The notes under the pieces are model-generated. The model made no database searches and was not told where the DNA came from. It saw only the letters and a program-made list of their open reading frames with translations. A program made the position numbers and the translations under genes. From the NCBI RefSeq assembly GCF_026001925.1, contig NZ_AP021869.1, forward strand, positions 1 through 64,000: 64,000 nucleotides of DNA. Direction: 5' to 3'. Positions 1 through 8,825 of the stretch are shown in pieces; within the stretch, counting starts at the first letter, position 1; each line of letters starts with the position of its first letter. This stretch comes from Vibrio gangliei. GTDB taxonomy: Bacteria > Pseudomonadota > Gammaproteobacteria > Enterobacterales > Vibrionaceae.

Positions 1-470
1 GATCAGACCTCAAGTATTCAATTAAAACGATCACTTCAATATGATCGAGGGAAATAAAAGGAGCGATATTCTACCTTTTTTAATCTTCACTGAGAATCAA
101 TTTGTCAGAGAAAATCGAGGATCAGAAAGGCTTTATATATATAAGATCTTTATATAGATCTTTTATTGGATCTATTATTAGAGAAGCTCGATCATGTGGA
201 TAACAAGAAAATGATCTTAAAGATCATGATGTTTAGAACGATCCTTTCTTGTGATCTAAGCCTGATCTTACTCTGTATTAACTGGGATCTAAATCGCTAT
301 TTATCCACAAGTAGTTTTGATGAAATAGTTATCCAGTGTATAAAAATGGTAGGATCACAGGATAAAAGGTAGTTTATCCACAGGTGGTTTGGTTGAATTT
401 TGAACACTTAGTTCAAGTTGTTCTATGACTTTATGACGGATAACGACGATTTTTACTATAAAAGGAATAA
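1..470. other. oriC: Chromosomal replication origin oriC
   Basis: No gene lies here. There are 15 GATC (Dam) sites between 1 and 356 (at 1, 29, 43, 120, 145, 157, 169, 190, 213, 222, 240, 253, 264, 286 and 353). Perfect DnaA boxes TTATCCACA lie at 301-309 and 374-382 on the plus strand and at 195-203 on the minus strand, with a near match TTATCCAGT at 329-337. Three GATC-led AT-rich 12-mers are phased at 145, 157 and 169. Dense GATC plus DnaA boxes next to mioC is the known Vibrio oriC1 position, with mnmG expected just left of the window. DnaA would load at the boxes and melt the AT-rich side; SeqA and Dam would act on the GATCs. The exact left boundary is not visible. Confidence 0.93.
145..183. 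other. DNA unwinding element, AT-rich 12/13-mers of oriC
   Basis: Three tandem words start GATCT at 145, 157 and 169 with 12-bp spacing: GATCTTTATATA, GATCTTTTATTG and GATCTATTATTA. They resemble the E. coli oriC 13-mers of the form GATCTnTTnTTTT and sit next to the minus-strand DnaA box at 195-203. The role as the first-melted duplex is inferred from this arrangement. Confidence 0.75.
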
Positions 471-501
471 AAAGCAGATGGAGGCATCTGCTTTTTCAGA
501 G
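469..501 (-). terminator. Rho-independent terminator after mioC
   Basis: The stem AAAAAGCAGATG (469-480) pairs with CATCTGCTTTTT (485-496) around a GAGG loop. Both flanks are A/T tracts, so it can work in both directions. It lies just past the mioC stop and would keep mioC transcripts from running into oriC. Confidence 0.75.
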
Positions 502-521
502 GGAATGAGGTAGATATAGCG

Positions 522-971
522 TTATTTTTGGTCTTGGCTAAAGGCCGTTAAGTGATTGTTGAGCCACTCTTCAGCAGGTTCTTCTGGAACTGGAGTGCTC
601 ATAACATCGATTTCTAAGTGCGGACACAATTCTTGTGCGCCAATATCTAATAACGTTTCTCTTGCATCTTTCCCTGCACCACAAAAAGTATCATAGCTTG
701 AGTCACCAATGGCAATCACGGCAAATTTCACTTCCGACATACGCGGTGGCGTGGATTTTAATGCACTGATAAATGGTTGGATATTGTCTGGGTAATCACC
801 GGCACCGTGGGTTGAGGTGATCAGTAACCAAATACCGGTCGCTTCTATTTCAGCAAGATCCGGCTGATTGTGGATTTGGGTTTCAAGTCCTTGTGCGATG
901 AGTAGATCACTTAAGTGATCTCCCACATATTCAGCCCCACCTAAGGTGCTACCTGTAATAATCTGGATCAT
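522..971 (-). CDS. mioC: Flavodoxin-like protein MioC
   Basis: This is a 149-residue FMN-binding flavodoxin-fold protein. The FMN phosphate loop TGSTLGGAE is at residues 6-14, and the flavin-contact loops [10 protein letters not shown] (54-63) and [12 protein letters not shown] (89-100) follow. MioC supports biotin synthase as an electron carrier in E. coli. Its position next to oriC is conserved, and transcription through mioC toward oriC has been studied as a modulator of initiation. An upstream GTG at 977 is in frame, but the sequence AAGAGAG sits at proper distance only from the ATG at 971, so I chose the ATG. The gene reads toward the origin and is followed by a terminator. Identification is firm; the exact start is slightly uncertain. 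Confidence 0.93.
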   Translation of the reverse strand: MIQIITGSTLGGAEYVGDHLSDLLIAQGLETQIHNQPDLAEIEATGIWLLITSTHGAGDYPDNIQPFISALKSTPPRMSEVKFAVIAIGDSSYDTFCGAGKDARETLLDIGAQELCPHLEIDVMSTPVPEEPAEEWLNNHLTAFSQDQK

Positions 972-1078
972 AGTCACTCTCTTATTAATGCCTAATGCTT
1001 TGTGCTAGATAATAGGCTTAACGCTAAGATTATCAACACAAAGATGGTAGGGCTAATGGTTGATGAGGTTGAGATGAA

Positions 1079-1118
1079 AATAAAACGCCACGGACTTTGA
1101 TCGCAAAGCCCATGGCGT
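1079..1118 (-). terminator. Rho-independent terminator after mnmE
   Basis: ACGCCAcGGaCTTTG (1085-1099) pairs with CAAAGcCCatGGCGT (1104-1118) around a 4-base loop. On the minus strand the stem is followed by a T-rich tract (complement of 1079-1084). It lies about 60 bp past the mnmE stop. Confidence 0.7.
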
Positions 1119-1178
1119 GTCTTATTGGTTCGCTTAATTAAAGCCTGTTATTTAGCAATATAGAATCGCAATAGAGAG

Positions 1179-2540
1179 TTATTTGCCGATACAGAATGAG
1201 GAAAATATACGTCCGAGTAAGTCATCAGAGCTAAATTCACCGGTGATCTCGCTGAGATGTTGCTGCGTGATGCGGAGTTCTTCTGCCAGGATTTCTCCGG
1301 CCATGTAACCTTCTAGTTGCTGTTGACCTATTTCAAGGTGGTGCGCGGCATTATCAAGCGCCTCTAGGTGACGACGGCGTGCCATAAACCGACCTTCACT
1401 GCCACCAGCAAAGCCCATACACTCTTTTAAATGTTCACGTAGCGCTTCCACACCATCGCCTGTTTTGGCCGATAAACGGATCAAGGTTGGGTTATTGACG
1501 TGACAGATCCCCAGTGTTTCTCCGGTTTGATCGGCTTTATTGCGGATCACAGTCATACCTATGCTATTTGGTAAACGTTCGACAAAATCCGGCCAGATCT
1601 CTTTGGGATCGGTGGCCTCAGTAGTCGTGCCATCCACCATAAATAACACGCGATCAGCTTGTTCTATTTCTTCCCAAGCGCGTTCAATACCAATTTTCTC
1701 AACTTCATCTGACGCTTCACGTAGCCCGGCAGTATCGATAATGTGTAATGGCATGCCATCAATATGAATATGCTCTCGTAACACGTCTCGTGTCGTGCCT
1801 GCGATGTCGGTCACAATCGCCGACTCTTTACCTGACAACGCGTTCAGAAGGCTAGATTTACCGGCATTTGGACGCCCTGCGATAACCACTTTCATACCTT
1901 CACGAATAAGAGCACCTTGGTTGGCTTCTTTACGTACGGCCGCTAGGTTATCAATGATGGTTTGTAAGTCAGCGCTGACTTTGCCATCGGCTAAAAAGTC
2001 GATTTCTTCTTCAGGAAAATCAATCGCCGCTTCGACATAAATTCGCAGATAAATTAACGATTCCACCAGCTGATTAATGCGACCTGAAAACTCGCCTTGT
2101 AGAGAGTTGAGCGCCGATTTTGCGGCTTCTTCAGAGCTAGCATCGATTAAATCAGCAATGGCTTCGGCTTGAGTGAGATCGATTTTGTCATTTAAAAAGG
2201 CGCGTTCTGAAAACTCACCTGGGCGTGCCGCGCGAATGCCATCAATTTTTAGGATGCGTTTGATCAGCATATCCATCACTACAGGGCCGCCGTGCCCTTG
2301 CAATTCCAGGACATCTTCACCAGTAAATGAATTTGGATTCGGGAAATACAGCGCAATGCCTTGGTCGAGCTGTAGGCCTTGTTCATCTTTAAATGGGAGA
2401 TATTCTGCGTAACGAGGTTTGATTTCTCGCCCCAGAACTTCTCGCGCAACTTGGGTCGCTTTGGGCCCTGATACTCGGATGATGCCAACACCACCACGTC
2501 CAAGGGCGGTCGCTTGTGCCACGATTGTATCTGTACTCAT
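1179..2540 (-). CDS. mnmE: tRNA uridine-5-carboxymethylaminomethyl(34) synthesis GTPase MnmE
   Basis: MnmE works with MnmG to install the carboxymethylaminomethyl group at the wobble uridine (U34) of certain tRNAs, using GTP hydrolysis and methylene-tetrahydrofolate. The 453-residue length is usual. The N-terminal folate-binding TrmE domain covers about residues 1-120. The inserted G domain has G1 GRPNAGKS (222-229), G3 DTAG (269-272) and G4 NKAD (334-337). The C-terminal CIGK motif (450-453) carries the catalytic cysteine. The ATG start gives the standard [15 protein letters not shown]-terminus. It is separated from yidC by a repeat element at 2569-2730 instead of being tightly coupled to it. 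Confidence 0.97.
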   Translation of the reverse strand: MSTDTIVAQATALGRGGVGIIRVSGPKATQVAREVLGREIKPRYAEYLPFKDEQGLQLDQGIALYFPNPNSFTGEDVLELQGHGGPVVMDMLIKRILKIDGIRAARPGEFSERAFLNDKIDLTQAEAIADLIDASSEEAAKSALNSLQGEFSGRINQLVESLIYLRIYVEAAIDFPEEEIDFLADGKVSADLQTIIDNLAAVRKEANQGALIREGMKVVIAGRPNAGKSSLLNALSGKESAIVTDIAGTTRDVLREHIHIDGMPLHIIDTAGLREASDEVEKIGIERAWEEIEQADRVLFMVDGTTTEATDPKEIWPDFVERLPNSIGMTVIRNKADQTGETLGICHVNNPTLIRLSAKTGDGVEALREHLKECMGFAGGSEGRFMARRRHLEALDNAAHHLEIGQQQLEGYMAGEILAEELRITQQHLSEITGEFSSDDLLGRIFSSFCIGK

Positions 2541-2568
2541 AATTCCAACCTGTTTAGTAGGTGAGGTT

Positions 2569-2730
2569 ATACCAATCGTACTAATTATCAGATCATTCTT
2601 GCTTGTTAAAAGGCTTGATAACTGCGTTATAAATTTTGATTGTAGAATAACTACTTATCGAAAATTTTTGCCTTGTTCTCAAGCCTTTTCCCTACGCAAT
2701 TTCTGACCATCTAATTAGTGTAATTGGTAT
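2569..2730. repeat. Short palindromic intergenic repeat (MITE-like) between mnmE and yidC
   Basis: The 162-bp element has imperfect terminal inverted repeats: ATACCAATCGTACTAATTA at 2569-2587 and the reverse complement of ATACCAATTACACTAATTA at 2712-2730, matching at 16 of 19 positions. It has no coding capacity of note. Repeats starting ATACCAATtACACTAATTA are common between genes in Vibrio and related marine gammaproteobacteria; that recognition is from memory. It looks like a non-autonomous element inserted in the mnmE-yidC spacer. Confidence 0.65.
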
Positions 2731-2765
2731 TAAATTCTAATCTGCTTTTGCTATTTATAAAATGA

Positions 2766-2795
2766 AAAGCAAAAGGCGACCAACTGGCCGCCTTC
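2766..2795 (-). terminator. Likely terminator after yidC
   Basis: AAGGCG-A-CCA (2773-2782) pairs with TGG-C-CGCCTT (2785-2794) in a short hairpin located 25 bp past the yidC stop on the minus strand, flanked by A-rich plus-strand sequence that reads as a T tract on the transcript. Confidence 0.6.
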
Positions 2796-2818
2796 ATTAT
2801 TTTGTACGTCTAAGAAGA

Positions 2819-4468
2819 TTATTTATTCTTAGAATGCAGACCTTTTTTCTCGAGTGCTCGGTAAATCAAGGTTTGTTGAACCAAGGTTACGATGTTCGAC
2901 ATTAGGTAGTAAAGTACTAGACCTGCTGGGAACCACAAGAAGAAGAAAACAAAGATGATCGGCATGAACATCATCATTTTTTGCTGCATTGGATCGGTAA
3001 TGGTTGTTGGGCTCATCTTCTGGATGATCAACATTGAGATACCCATCAGGATAGGCAAGATGTAGTAAGGGTCTTGCGCTGATAAGTCATGGATCCACGC
3101 AAAGAATGGCGCGTGACGCAATTCAACCGATTCCATCAACGCCCAGTAAAGTGCGATGAAGATAGGCATTTGTAGCAAGATAGGGAAACAACCACCAAGC
3201 GGGTTAACTTTCTCTTCTTTGTACATGGCCATCATTTCTTGGCTTACGCGTTGACGGTCATCACCTAGACGCTCTTTCATTGCCGCAATCTTAGGCTGAA
3301 GCATACGCATTTTTGCCATCGACGTGTACTGCGCTTTGGTTAGCGGATACATCGCACCACGAACGATGAAAGTTAGTAGGATAATCGCGATACCCCAGTT
3401 ACTTGCAACGTGCTCGTGTAAGAAAGAAAGTAATGAATGTAGTGGTTTAGCAATGAACCATAACCAACCGTAGTCGACCACAAGATCTAGGTGAGGTGCC
3501 GTTGCCGCCATTTGGTCTTGCAGCTTAGGACCGGCCCAAAGTGTGGCTTTAATTTCACCATTTTGACCGTTTGCAATCACTTGGTTTGGTGTACGAACAC
3601 CGATGTCCGCCACATCACCAATCACGCGAGAGTATAAAATCGTACCTGGCTGGTCACGAGGGATCCAAGCTGAAGAGAAATAGTGTTCTAGCATCGCAAC
3701 CCAACCCTGGCCATCTTCCAGAGTTTTGTTGAGGTTTTTGTCTTTCATATCGTCAAACTTGTATTTTTCATAACGAGTTTCAGACGTAGAGAAAGCACCA
3801 CCAGTGTACACAGGCATACCAATGTGACCATTACCTTTCACCATGGTTTGGCGAAGGTGAGCATACATACCTAGAGTCGCATCTTGACCTGAGTTGTTTT
3901 GAATATCGTAAACCACATCAATGGCGTAGCTACCGCGCTTAACAATGAAGGTTTTGGTGTATTCAATGCCATTGGCTGTGTAGGTAAGAGGAATGCGTAG
4001 TTCGTCTTGGCCTTCTGCTAGTTGGAAAGAAGAAGCAGAAGTTTGGTAAGTAGGGCGATTCGCAGTGCTAACGTCAATACCTTGAGGACCGACTAAACCA
4101 CTTTGAGCAATGTACTCATGATCCGGTTCTTCTTTCAGCAGCATGAAAGGATTTTTGGAATTCAGCGTCTCGTTATATTGATTTAGTTTTGCTGAAACAA
4201 CGTCACCACCAACAGGATTAATGGCTAGCGTTAACACATCCGTTTTTACTTGGATGGTGGTTTTTGCTGGTTGATTTTTTATTTGCTGAGGAGCTAACGG
4301 ATCAGCCGAGGCTTCAGCAGGGTCATGAGGTAAGCTACCGTCGTTTGTGGTTTGAGTCTGCTGCACGCTAGTTTGAGCTGGTTGAGCATCTTTATTACTC
4401 CATTGTTGGAATAGTAAAAAGCTGACTAGAGCAAACGCGATTAACAGGATATTACGTTGAGAATCCAT
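2819..4468 (-). CDS. yidC: Membrane protein insertase YidC
   Basis: This 549-residue inner-membrane insertase inserts and folds membrane proteins alone or with SecYEG. An N-terminal membrane anchor (about residues 5-22) is followed by a Gln/Thr-rich linker and a large periplasmic beta-sandwich domain (about 60-340). The conserved C-terminal core of five-helix type starts near [20 protein letters not shown], which includes the conserved hydrophilic-groove arginine. The cytoplasmic loop and the [13 protein letters not shown] segment are also typical. It is the last gene of the rpmH-rnpA-yidD-yidC cluster, 2 bp after yidD. Length and order match other Vibrio. Confidence 0.97.
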   Translation of the reverse strand: MDSQRNILLIAFALVSFLLFQQWSNKDAQPAQTSVQQTQTTNDGSLPHDPAEASADPLAPQQIKNQPAKTTIQVKTDVLTLAINPVGGDVVSAKLNQYNETLNSKNPFMLLKEEPDHEYIAQSGLVGPQGIDVSTANRPTYQTSASSFQLAEGQDELRIPLTYTANGIEYTKTFIVKRGSYAIDVVYDIQNNSGQDATLGMYAHLRQTMVKGNGHIGMPVYTGGAFSTSETRYEKYKFDDMKDKNLNKTLEDGQGWVAMLEHYFSSAWIPRDQPGTILYSRVIGDVADIGVRTPNQVIANGQNGEIKATLWAGPKLQDQMAATAPHLDLVVDYGWLWFIAKPLHSLLSFLHEHVASNWGIAIILLTFIVRGAMYPLTKAQYTSMAKMRMLQPKIAAMKERLGDDRQRVSQEMMAMYKEEKVNPLGGCFPILLQMPIFIALYWALMESVELRHAPFFAWIHDLSAQDPYYILPILMGISMLIIQKMSPTTITDPMQQKMMMFMPIIFVFFFLWFPAGLVLYYLMSNIVTLVQQTLIYRALEKKGLHSKNK

Positions 4469-4470
4469 TA

Positions 4471-4728
4471 TTATTTATCTCTGTCGTGTTTTTGTTTTGG
4501 TGGGACAGGGTCATATCCCCCAGCATTTAAAGGATGGCATTTTAATAGACGTTTGCCAGATAACCAACACCCTTTTACAAAACCGTGCTCATTAATTGCT
4601 TCAATAGCATAAGTGGAGCAAGTTGGTGTAAAACGACATCGTGGGCCAATCAGTGGGCTAATAAGTCCTTTATATAGGTATATTAACCTAATCGCTAACC
4701 ACGATAAGGGCGAGACAGGCGTTGCCAT
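4471..4728 (-). CDS. yidD: Membrane protein insertion efficiency factor YidD
   Basis: This is an 85-residue member of the YidD (DUF37) family, a membrane-associated protein that aids YidC-dependent insertion. The family signature is clear: [20 protein letters not shown] with conserved cysteines, then [18 protein letters not shown] near the C-terminus. The N-terminal half is amphipathic or hydrophobic. It overlaps the end of rnpA by 34 bp, a conserved overlap that implies translational coupling. It was once misread as a hemolysin; I see no support for that. Confidence 0.95.
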   Translation of the reverse strand: MATPVSPLSWLAIRLIYLYKGLISPLIGPRCRFTPTCSTYAIEAINEHGFVKGCWLSGKRLLKCHPLNAGGYDPVPPKQKHDRDK

Positions 4729-5051
4729 AACTTATCAAATAACTTAAAAATTTCGTCATTACTCAAATCTTGCGCACTCTTTTTTGCAATCACGACAAAA
4801 TCTTTACTTGGCAATTGGTGTTGTTTTAGGCGAAAGCTTTCACGGGCTAAACGTTTAAAACGGTTACGACCAACGGCGGTTTTGATTTGTTTTTTCGGAA
4901 CAGCTAATCCAAGTCTTGGATGGGAGAGTGTATTATTGCGAGCGATAATAGTGAAATGAGGAGAGCCGGCTCGATGAGCTTGCTGAAAGACGTTTTGATA
5001 ATGCTCGGGAGTTAACAAACGTAACTCCCGAGTAAAAGTAGACTTAGTCAA
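4695..5051 (-). CDS. rnpA: Ribonuclease P protein component RnpA
   Basis: RnpA is the basic protein subunit that binds the RNase P RNA and helps process the 5-prime ends of tRNA precursors. The product has 118 residues, the normal length. It starts with [16 protein letters not shown] and contains the RNR motif region [14 protein letters not shown], which contacts RNA. The start codon is TTG at 5051: this register aligns with the E. coli N-terminus, and no ATG is available at a comparable place. No clear Shine-Dalgarno is visible in the 12-bp gap after rpmH. A weak start is in keeping with the much higher need for L34 than for RnpA from the same transcript. Confidence 0.95.
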   Translation of the reverse strand: MTKSTFTRELRLLTPEHYQNVFQQAHRAGSPHFTIIARNNTLSHPRLGLAVPKKQIKTAVGRNRFKRLARESFRLKQHQLPSKDFVVIAKKSAQDLSNDEIFKLFDKLWQRLSRPYRG

Positions 5052-5063
5052 AATAATTCAAAA

Positions 5064-5198
5064 TTATTTTGAAAGGCGCTTACGGCCTTTTGCACGACGT
5101 GCATTAATTACTTTACGACCGTTCTTAGTAGCCATACGTGCACGGAAACCGTGAGTACGTTTACGCTTAAGAACAGTAGGTTGAAAAGTACGTTTCAT
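5064..5198 (-). CDS. rpmH: 50S ribosomal protein L34
   Basis: This 44-residue, highly basic ribosomal protein begins [18 protein letters not shown] and ends with the KGRKRLSK tail. It is a large-subunit protein. It is first in the rpmH-rnpA-yidD-yidC operon, directly behind a near-consensus promoter at 5289-5317. The ATG at 5198 is preceded on the minus strand by an AAGG-type Shine-Dalgarno (GTAATAATC spacer region). Confidence 0.97.
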   Translation of the reverse strand: MKRTFQPTVLKRKRTHGFRARMATKNGRKVINARRAKGRKRLSK

Positions 5199-5288
5199 GA
5201 TTATTACCTTTACTGATCAGTAGTTTATAGGTTCCTGTTGAACCCGGTGTGAGACATTTAATCCGACACCTCTCAACAAAGAGGCGGA

Positions 5289-5317
5289 ATTGTAATCATT
5301 GACTGGCTAAGAGTCAA
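5289..5317 (-). promoter_or_regulatory. Sigma-70 promoter of the rpmH operon
   Basis: On the minus strand TTGACT (complement of 5312-5317) and TACAAT (complement of 5289-5294) are separated by exactly 17 bp, a near-consensus promoter about 90 bp upstream of rpmH. Strong expression suits a ribosomal-protein gene. Confidence 0.8.
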
Positions 5318-5419
5318 TGCTACAAGGCTTAATAAACGCCGTTATTGGGCAATAAAAAGCCGGTTGGCCTAAAAATCTGAGTGCGGATTATACGGGTTCT
5401 TATATCAAGTGCAAGGATC

Positions 5420-6157
5420 CTATTGGATCCCTACTTGGTTTAAGAACTTGATAAGTTGTGGATGACTCGGTGAATTAAATATTTGATCCGGCGTACCTTG
5501 CTCCACAATATGACCATCAGCCATGTAGATCACGCGATCCGCGACTTCTTTGGCAAATTGCATTTCATGGGTGACCACCAGCATAGTTTGATGCTGTTTC
5601 GCCAATTTCTTCATTAAATTCAATACTTCGCCGACCCATTCAGGATCGAGTGCCGAGGTCGGTTCATCGAATAACAACAGTTCTGGATCGAAGGCCATAG
5701 CACGCCCAATGCCCACTCGTTGTTGTTGGCCACCCGATAATGACGCTGGATAACTGTCACCTTTATCGCCAAGGCCAATGTCATCTAATATTTGCTGTGC
5801 GTGCGCCAGGGCATCGGCTTTTTTCCAGCCTCTTACCGTGATCAAACCTTCAGCAATGTTTTGTTTGGCGGTTAAATGGGCAAACAGTGCGTAGTTTTGG
5901 AATACAAACCCAGTTTTACGGCGGAGTGCCAGCATGTCCGCTTTCGTGTGATTTTGCGCATCGACGGTCGTGCCTTCAATTTCTATCACCCCTTGCTCGG
6001 GTTGCTCTAAGAAATTGACGCAACGTAATAAGGTGGATTTTCCGGTACCACTGGAGCCAATAATCACGATGATCTCGCCTTTTTGGATCTCAATATCCAC
6101 GCCTTTTAACACTTCGGTATCGCCAAAGGTTTTGTGTAGATTAGCAATTCTGATCAT
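5420..6157 (-). CDS. Polar amino acid (cystine-type) ABC transporter, ATP-binding protein
   Basis: This 245-residue ATPase subunit belongs to the polar amino-acid uptake ABC family. Walker A GSSGTGKST is at residues 34-42, with the Q-loop near FVFQNYALF, the signature LSGGQQQRVGIGRA, Walker B LLLFDEPTSALD and the H-loop VVTHEM. It should energise uptake through the permease encoded just upstream, which it overlaps by 4 bp. The binding-protein gene lies beyond an unrelated exporter gene. Substrate is inferred from the binding protein, which resembles cystine-binding proteins; a different polar amino acid is possible. Confidence 0.92.
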   Translation of the reverse strand: MIRIANLHKTFGDTEVLKGVDIEIQKGEIIVIIGSSGTGKSTLLRCVNFLEQPEQGVIEIEGTTVDAQNHTKADMLALRRKTGFVFQNYALFAHLTAKQNIAEGLITVRGWKKADALAHAQQILDDIGLGDKGDSYPASLSGGQQQRVGIGRAMAFDPELLLFDEPTSALDPEWVGEVLNLMKKLAKQHQTMLVVTHEMQFAKEVADRVIYMADGHIVEQGTPDQIFNSPSHPQLIKFLNQVGIQ

Positions 6158-6825
6158 CGTTGATATGCCTTATTCAGTTTGGTTTCAGCCCAAGTCTGTA
6201 CTCGAGTCAGCACTAATACGACCCCCCAATAAATTAAGGCTACCGCTAAGAAGGCTTCAAAGAAACGGAAACTGGATGAGGCTTCCATTTGTGCTTTGGC
6301 CATGATTTCTGCCACACCTAAAGTGAACGCAAGTGACGTCGATTTAATCATATCAATGAAATAATTCATCAATGAAGGCAGAGCCACGCGTGACGCTTGA
6401 GGCAAAATAATGCGTCGCATCGATTGCGATGACGTCATACCGATCGAAATACTGGCTTCCATTTGGCTGCGATCAATACCAATAATTGCAGCGCGAATAC
6501 TCTCTGCCATATAAGAAGCAAAGTGCAAGGTTAAACCGATAATGGCCGCGGTAAAGGCATCCATACCGACAAAAATAGGGAAGATTTGTGGTAAACCGTA
6601 ATAAAGTAAAAAGAGCTGGACTAACAACGGTGTGCCACGGAAAAAGCTAATATACAGCTGGCTGAGTTGATCCAATACGGGCACTTTAAACACACGGATA
6701 TTCGCGATCACAATAGCGAGTATCAGTGCGAAGATCATACCCCAAAAGGCCATTTGCAAAGTGGTGCCGAGATAGCGAAATAAGATCGGCAGCAGCTCGA
6801 GCATGTAGTTCACATCAAAATTCAT
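6154..6825 (-). CDS. Polar amino acid (cystine-type) ABC transporter, permease
   Basis: This 223-residue His/Glu/Gln-type permease (HEQRo family) has about five membrane segments. The family feature YISFFRGTPLLVQLFLLYYG is present, and the EAA coupling motif covers the region EASISIGMTSSQSMRRIILPQA. It forms the inner-membrane channel with the downstream ATPase. The two genes overlap, so they are co-translated. Its N-terminus MNFDVNYMLELLPILFRYLG looks like cystine permeases of the TcyB/TcyL type. Substrate assignment is by similarity only. Confidence 0.9.
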   Translation of the reverse strand: MNFDVNYMLELLPILFRYLGTTLQMAFWGMIFALILAIVIANIRVFKVPVLDQLSQLYISFFRGTPLLVQLFLLYYGLPQIFPIFVGMDAFTAAIIGLTLHFASYMAESIRAAIIGIDRSQMEASISIGMTSSQSMRRIILPQASRVALPSLMNYFIDMIKSTSLAFTLGVAEIMAKAQMEASSSFRFFEAFLAVALIYWGVVLVLTRVQTWAETKLNKAYQR

Positions 6826-6842
6826 GATTAAAAGGTCGTTCC

Positions 6843-8573
6843 TTATATTGGGCTAAATTGCCAGTTAACTTGTTGCTCGACACGTTGGGCATGCAATCGA
6901 TAGTGGTGATAACGCGCCACTTTACTGCGATGGGCAATGCTCACTAATGTGGTATCTGGCAGCTGTTTTTCAAGTAATTGGTACATTTTGCTTTCGGTTT
7001 CTTCATCCAAAGATGAGGTGGCTTCATCTAAAAATAGCCACTTAGGTTGTATTATCAACGTCCTAACCAACGCCACTCGCTGTTGTTCACCGAGTGACAT
7101 AGTGTGAGACCAGTGCTTTACTTCGTCTAGTTGTGTAATGAAATGCTCTAAATGACACGCCTCTAGTAAGTGTTGAATTTTCTCATCATCGATTTCAATA
7201 TCAACCTTTGGATAACACAGCACTTCACGCAATGTTCCTACTGGTAAATAAGGCTTTTGTGGCAAAAATAAGCTGCTTTGTTCCAGTTCGACATTACCTT
7301 CAGAAAACGGCCAAATACCCGCAATGGTTTTCATTAAGGTGCTTTTGCCAATCCCTGACTGACCAGAAATTAACGTATGTTGACCGGTAGTTAAGGTTAA
7401 GGCTTGCAGCTGGCTCAGCACATTACCATTCGGCAGCTTAACTTGGCAGTGATGAATGCTAAGCGTATTTTGCGTTTGGCGTGTTACCTTGAGTTTCGAA
7501 TGTTCGGCTTGCTGCTTAGTCTCCATCATATCTTGATTATAGGTGGTTAAACGGTCAACACTGGCTTTCCAGCTAGCAATGCTGGCATACGAATCGACAA
7601 ACCAACTGACTGCGCCCATGACTTGGGAAAAGGCGTTGTTGACCTGCATTAAGCCGCCGAGTTTGATGGCACCAGAGAAAAAGCTCGGCGCAGCAATAAT
7701 AATCGGGAAGATGATGGCAATTTGATTATAGCCGCTATTAAACCCGACAATTTGCTTCTGTTTACGCATGATTTGCCAGGTATTTTTCCATACATCGGTA
7801 AAGCGCAGTTCCAGTAATTCTCGTTCTTTGTCTTCACCATGATAGAGCGCGACCCCTTCGGCATTTTCACGTAAGCGCACCATCGAATAACGAAAGTTGG
7901 CCTCGAATTTTTGCTGCATAAAGTTAAGTCCAATTAATGGCTTACCAATTTTATGCATGATAAAGCTGCCCACAACCGCATACAGTAATGCCGCCCACAC
8001 CATAAAGCCTGGAATATTCAGTTGATGGCCTGCAATGTCGATATTCAGTGGCGAAGACAAGCCCCATAAAATGGTAATGAATGAGGCTAAGGTCACAACA
8101 GAATTGAGTAAACCTAGGGATAAACTTAAGGTATCTCCAGTGAACTGGTCGATATCTTCGGCGATACGTTGATCTGGGTTATCGGTTTGATGGTTGCCAC
8201 GCTCCAATTGGAAATACGAACGATCACTGAGCCATTCTGAAAAGTAAGCATTGGTTAGCCAACGACGCCAACGCAGTTGCAGCATCATATTGAGATAAAT
8301 GCGGTATACCGCTATCGCAATGAATATCGCCGCAATGATTGAAAATTTTAAAATGAGATGAATAAACGCGTCTTTATCTAGCTCTTGTAAGGCATTGTAA
8401 AAATCCGAGTTCCATTGGTTCAAAATCACCGACATGTACACCATGCCAAGATTGAGTAGCACGATTGCCGCTAATAGCCCCTGTGCGATCCATTTTTCTT
8501 CCGATTGCCAATAAGGTTTCGATAATTGCCAAACTTTGCCAAGAAAGCGAGATGAAGTTAAATGCAGCGCCAT
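6843..8573 (-). CDS. ABC transporter ATP-binding/permease of the YddA (SbmA/BacA-like) family
   Basis: This fused membrane-plus-ATPase protein (576 residues from ATG 8573) has an N-terminal ABC_membrane_2-type domain with about six helices (residues 1-340). The C-terminal ATPase has Walker A SGQSGIGKST, signature MSLGEQQR and Walker B LFLDEATSSLDEE. It is like E. coli YddA; related BacA/Rv1819c proteins move peptides or vitamin B12 across the inner membrane. An in-frame TTG at 8594 exists, but AGAGGAAC lies 9 bp before the ATG at 8573, so I prefer the ATG. It sits between the amino-acid binding-protein gene and its permease and ATPase genes, an odd location. Function and substrate are unknown. 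Confidence 0.85.
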   Translation of the reverse strand: MALHLTSSRFLGKVWQLSKPYWQSEEKWIAQGLLAAIVLLNLGMVYMSVILNQWNSDFYNALQELDKDAFIHLILKFSIIAAIFIAIAVYRIYLNMMLQLRWRRWLTNAYFSEWLSDRSYFQLERGNHQTDNPDQRIAEDIDQFTGDTLSLSLGLLNSVVTLASFITILWGLSSPLNIDIAGHQLNIPGFMVWAALLYAVVGSFIMHKIGKPLIGLNFMQQKFEANFRYSMVRLRENAEGVALYHGEDKERELLELRFTDVWKNTWQIMRKQKQIVGFNSGYNQIAIIFPIIIAAPSFFSGAIKLGGLMQVNNAFSQVMGAVSWFVDSYASIASWKASVDRLTTYNQDMMETKQQAEHSKLKVTRQTQNTLSIHHCQVKLPNGNVLSQLQALTLTTGQHTLISGQSGIGKSTLMKTIAGIWPFSEGNVELEQSSLFLPQKPYLPVGTLREVLCYPKVDIEIDDEKIQHLLEACHLEHFITQLDEVKHWSHTMSLGEQQRVALVRTLIIQPKWLFLDEATSSLDEETESKMYQLLEKQLPDTTLVSIAHRSKVARYHHYRLHAQRVEQQVNWQFSPI

Positions 8574-8755
8574 GAAAAATGTTCCTCTAGTCAAATCGCT
8601 GTGGGTCGAGAGTGCTTACTGATATCAAATGACAGACTGGAGTCACGTCCTAGAGTTCAGCCAAAAGAATTATATTGGTAACATTTTGATACAAATGGCG
8701 GGATTAAGACAGAAAAACAGTACGTAGTGCTATAACCAATCGTTAAAAATAGAGA

Positions 8756-8799
8756 CTAAAACAAAACGCGCTTTCACAGGGGGAGCTGCGGAAAGCGCG
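8756..8799 (-). terminator. Terminator after the amino-acid-binding protein gene
   Basis: CGCGCTTTC (8767-8775) pairs with GAAAGCGCG (8791-8799) around a 15-base loop. On the minus strand the stem is followed by a T-rich tract (complement of 8756-8766). It makes the binding-protein gene largely monocistronic and separates it from the exporter gene downstream. Confidence 0.75.
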
Positions 8800-8825
8800 A
8801 GTTGGAATCTTAAAGGGGAAGGCGA

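Noticed and set aside
166-372. 68-codon frame inside oriC
   Set aside because: It spans the DnaA boxes and AT-rich 12-mers, lacks a ribosome site and has no recognisable product.
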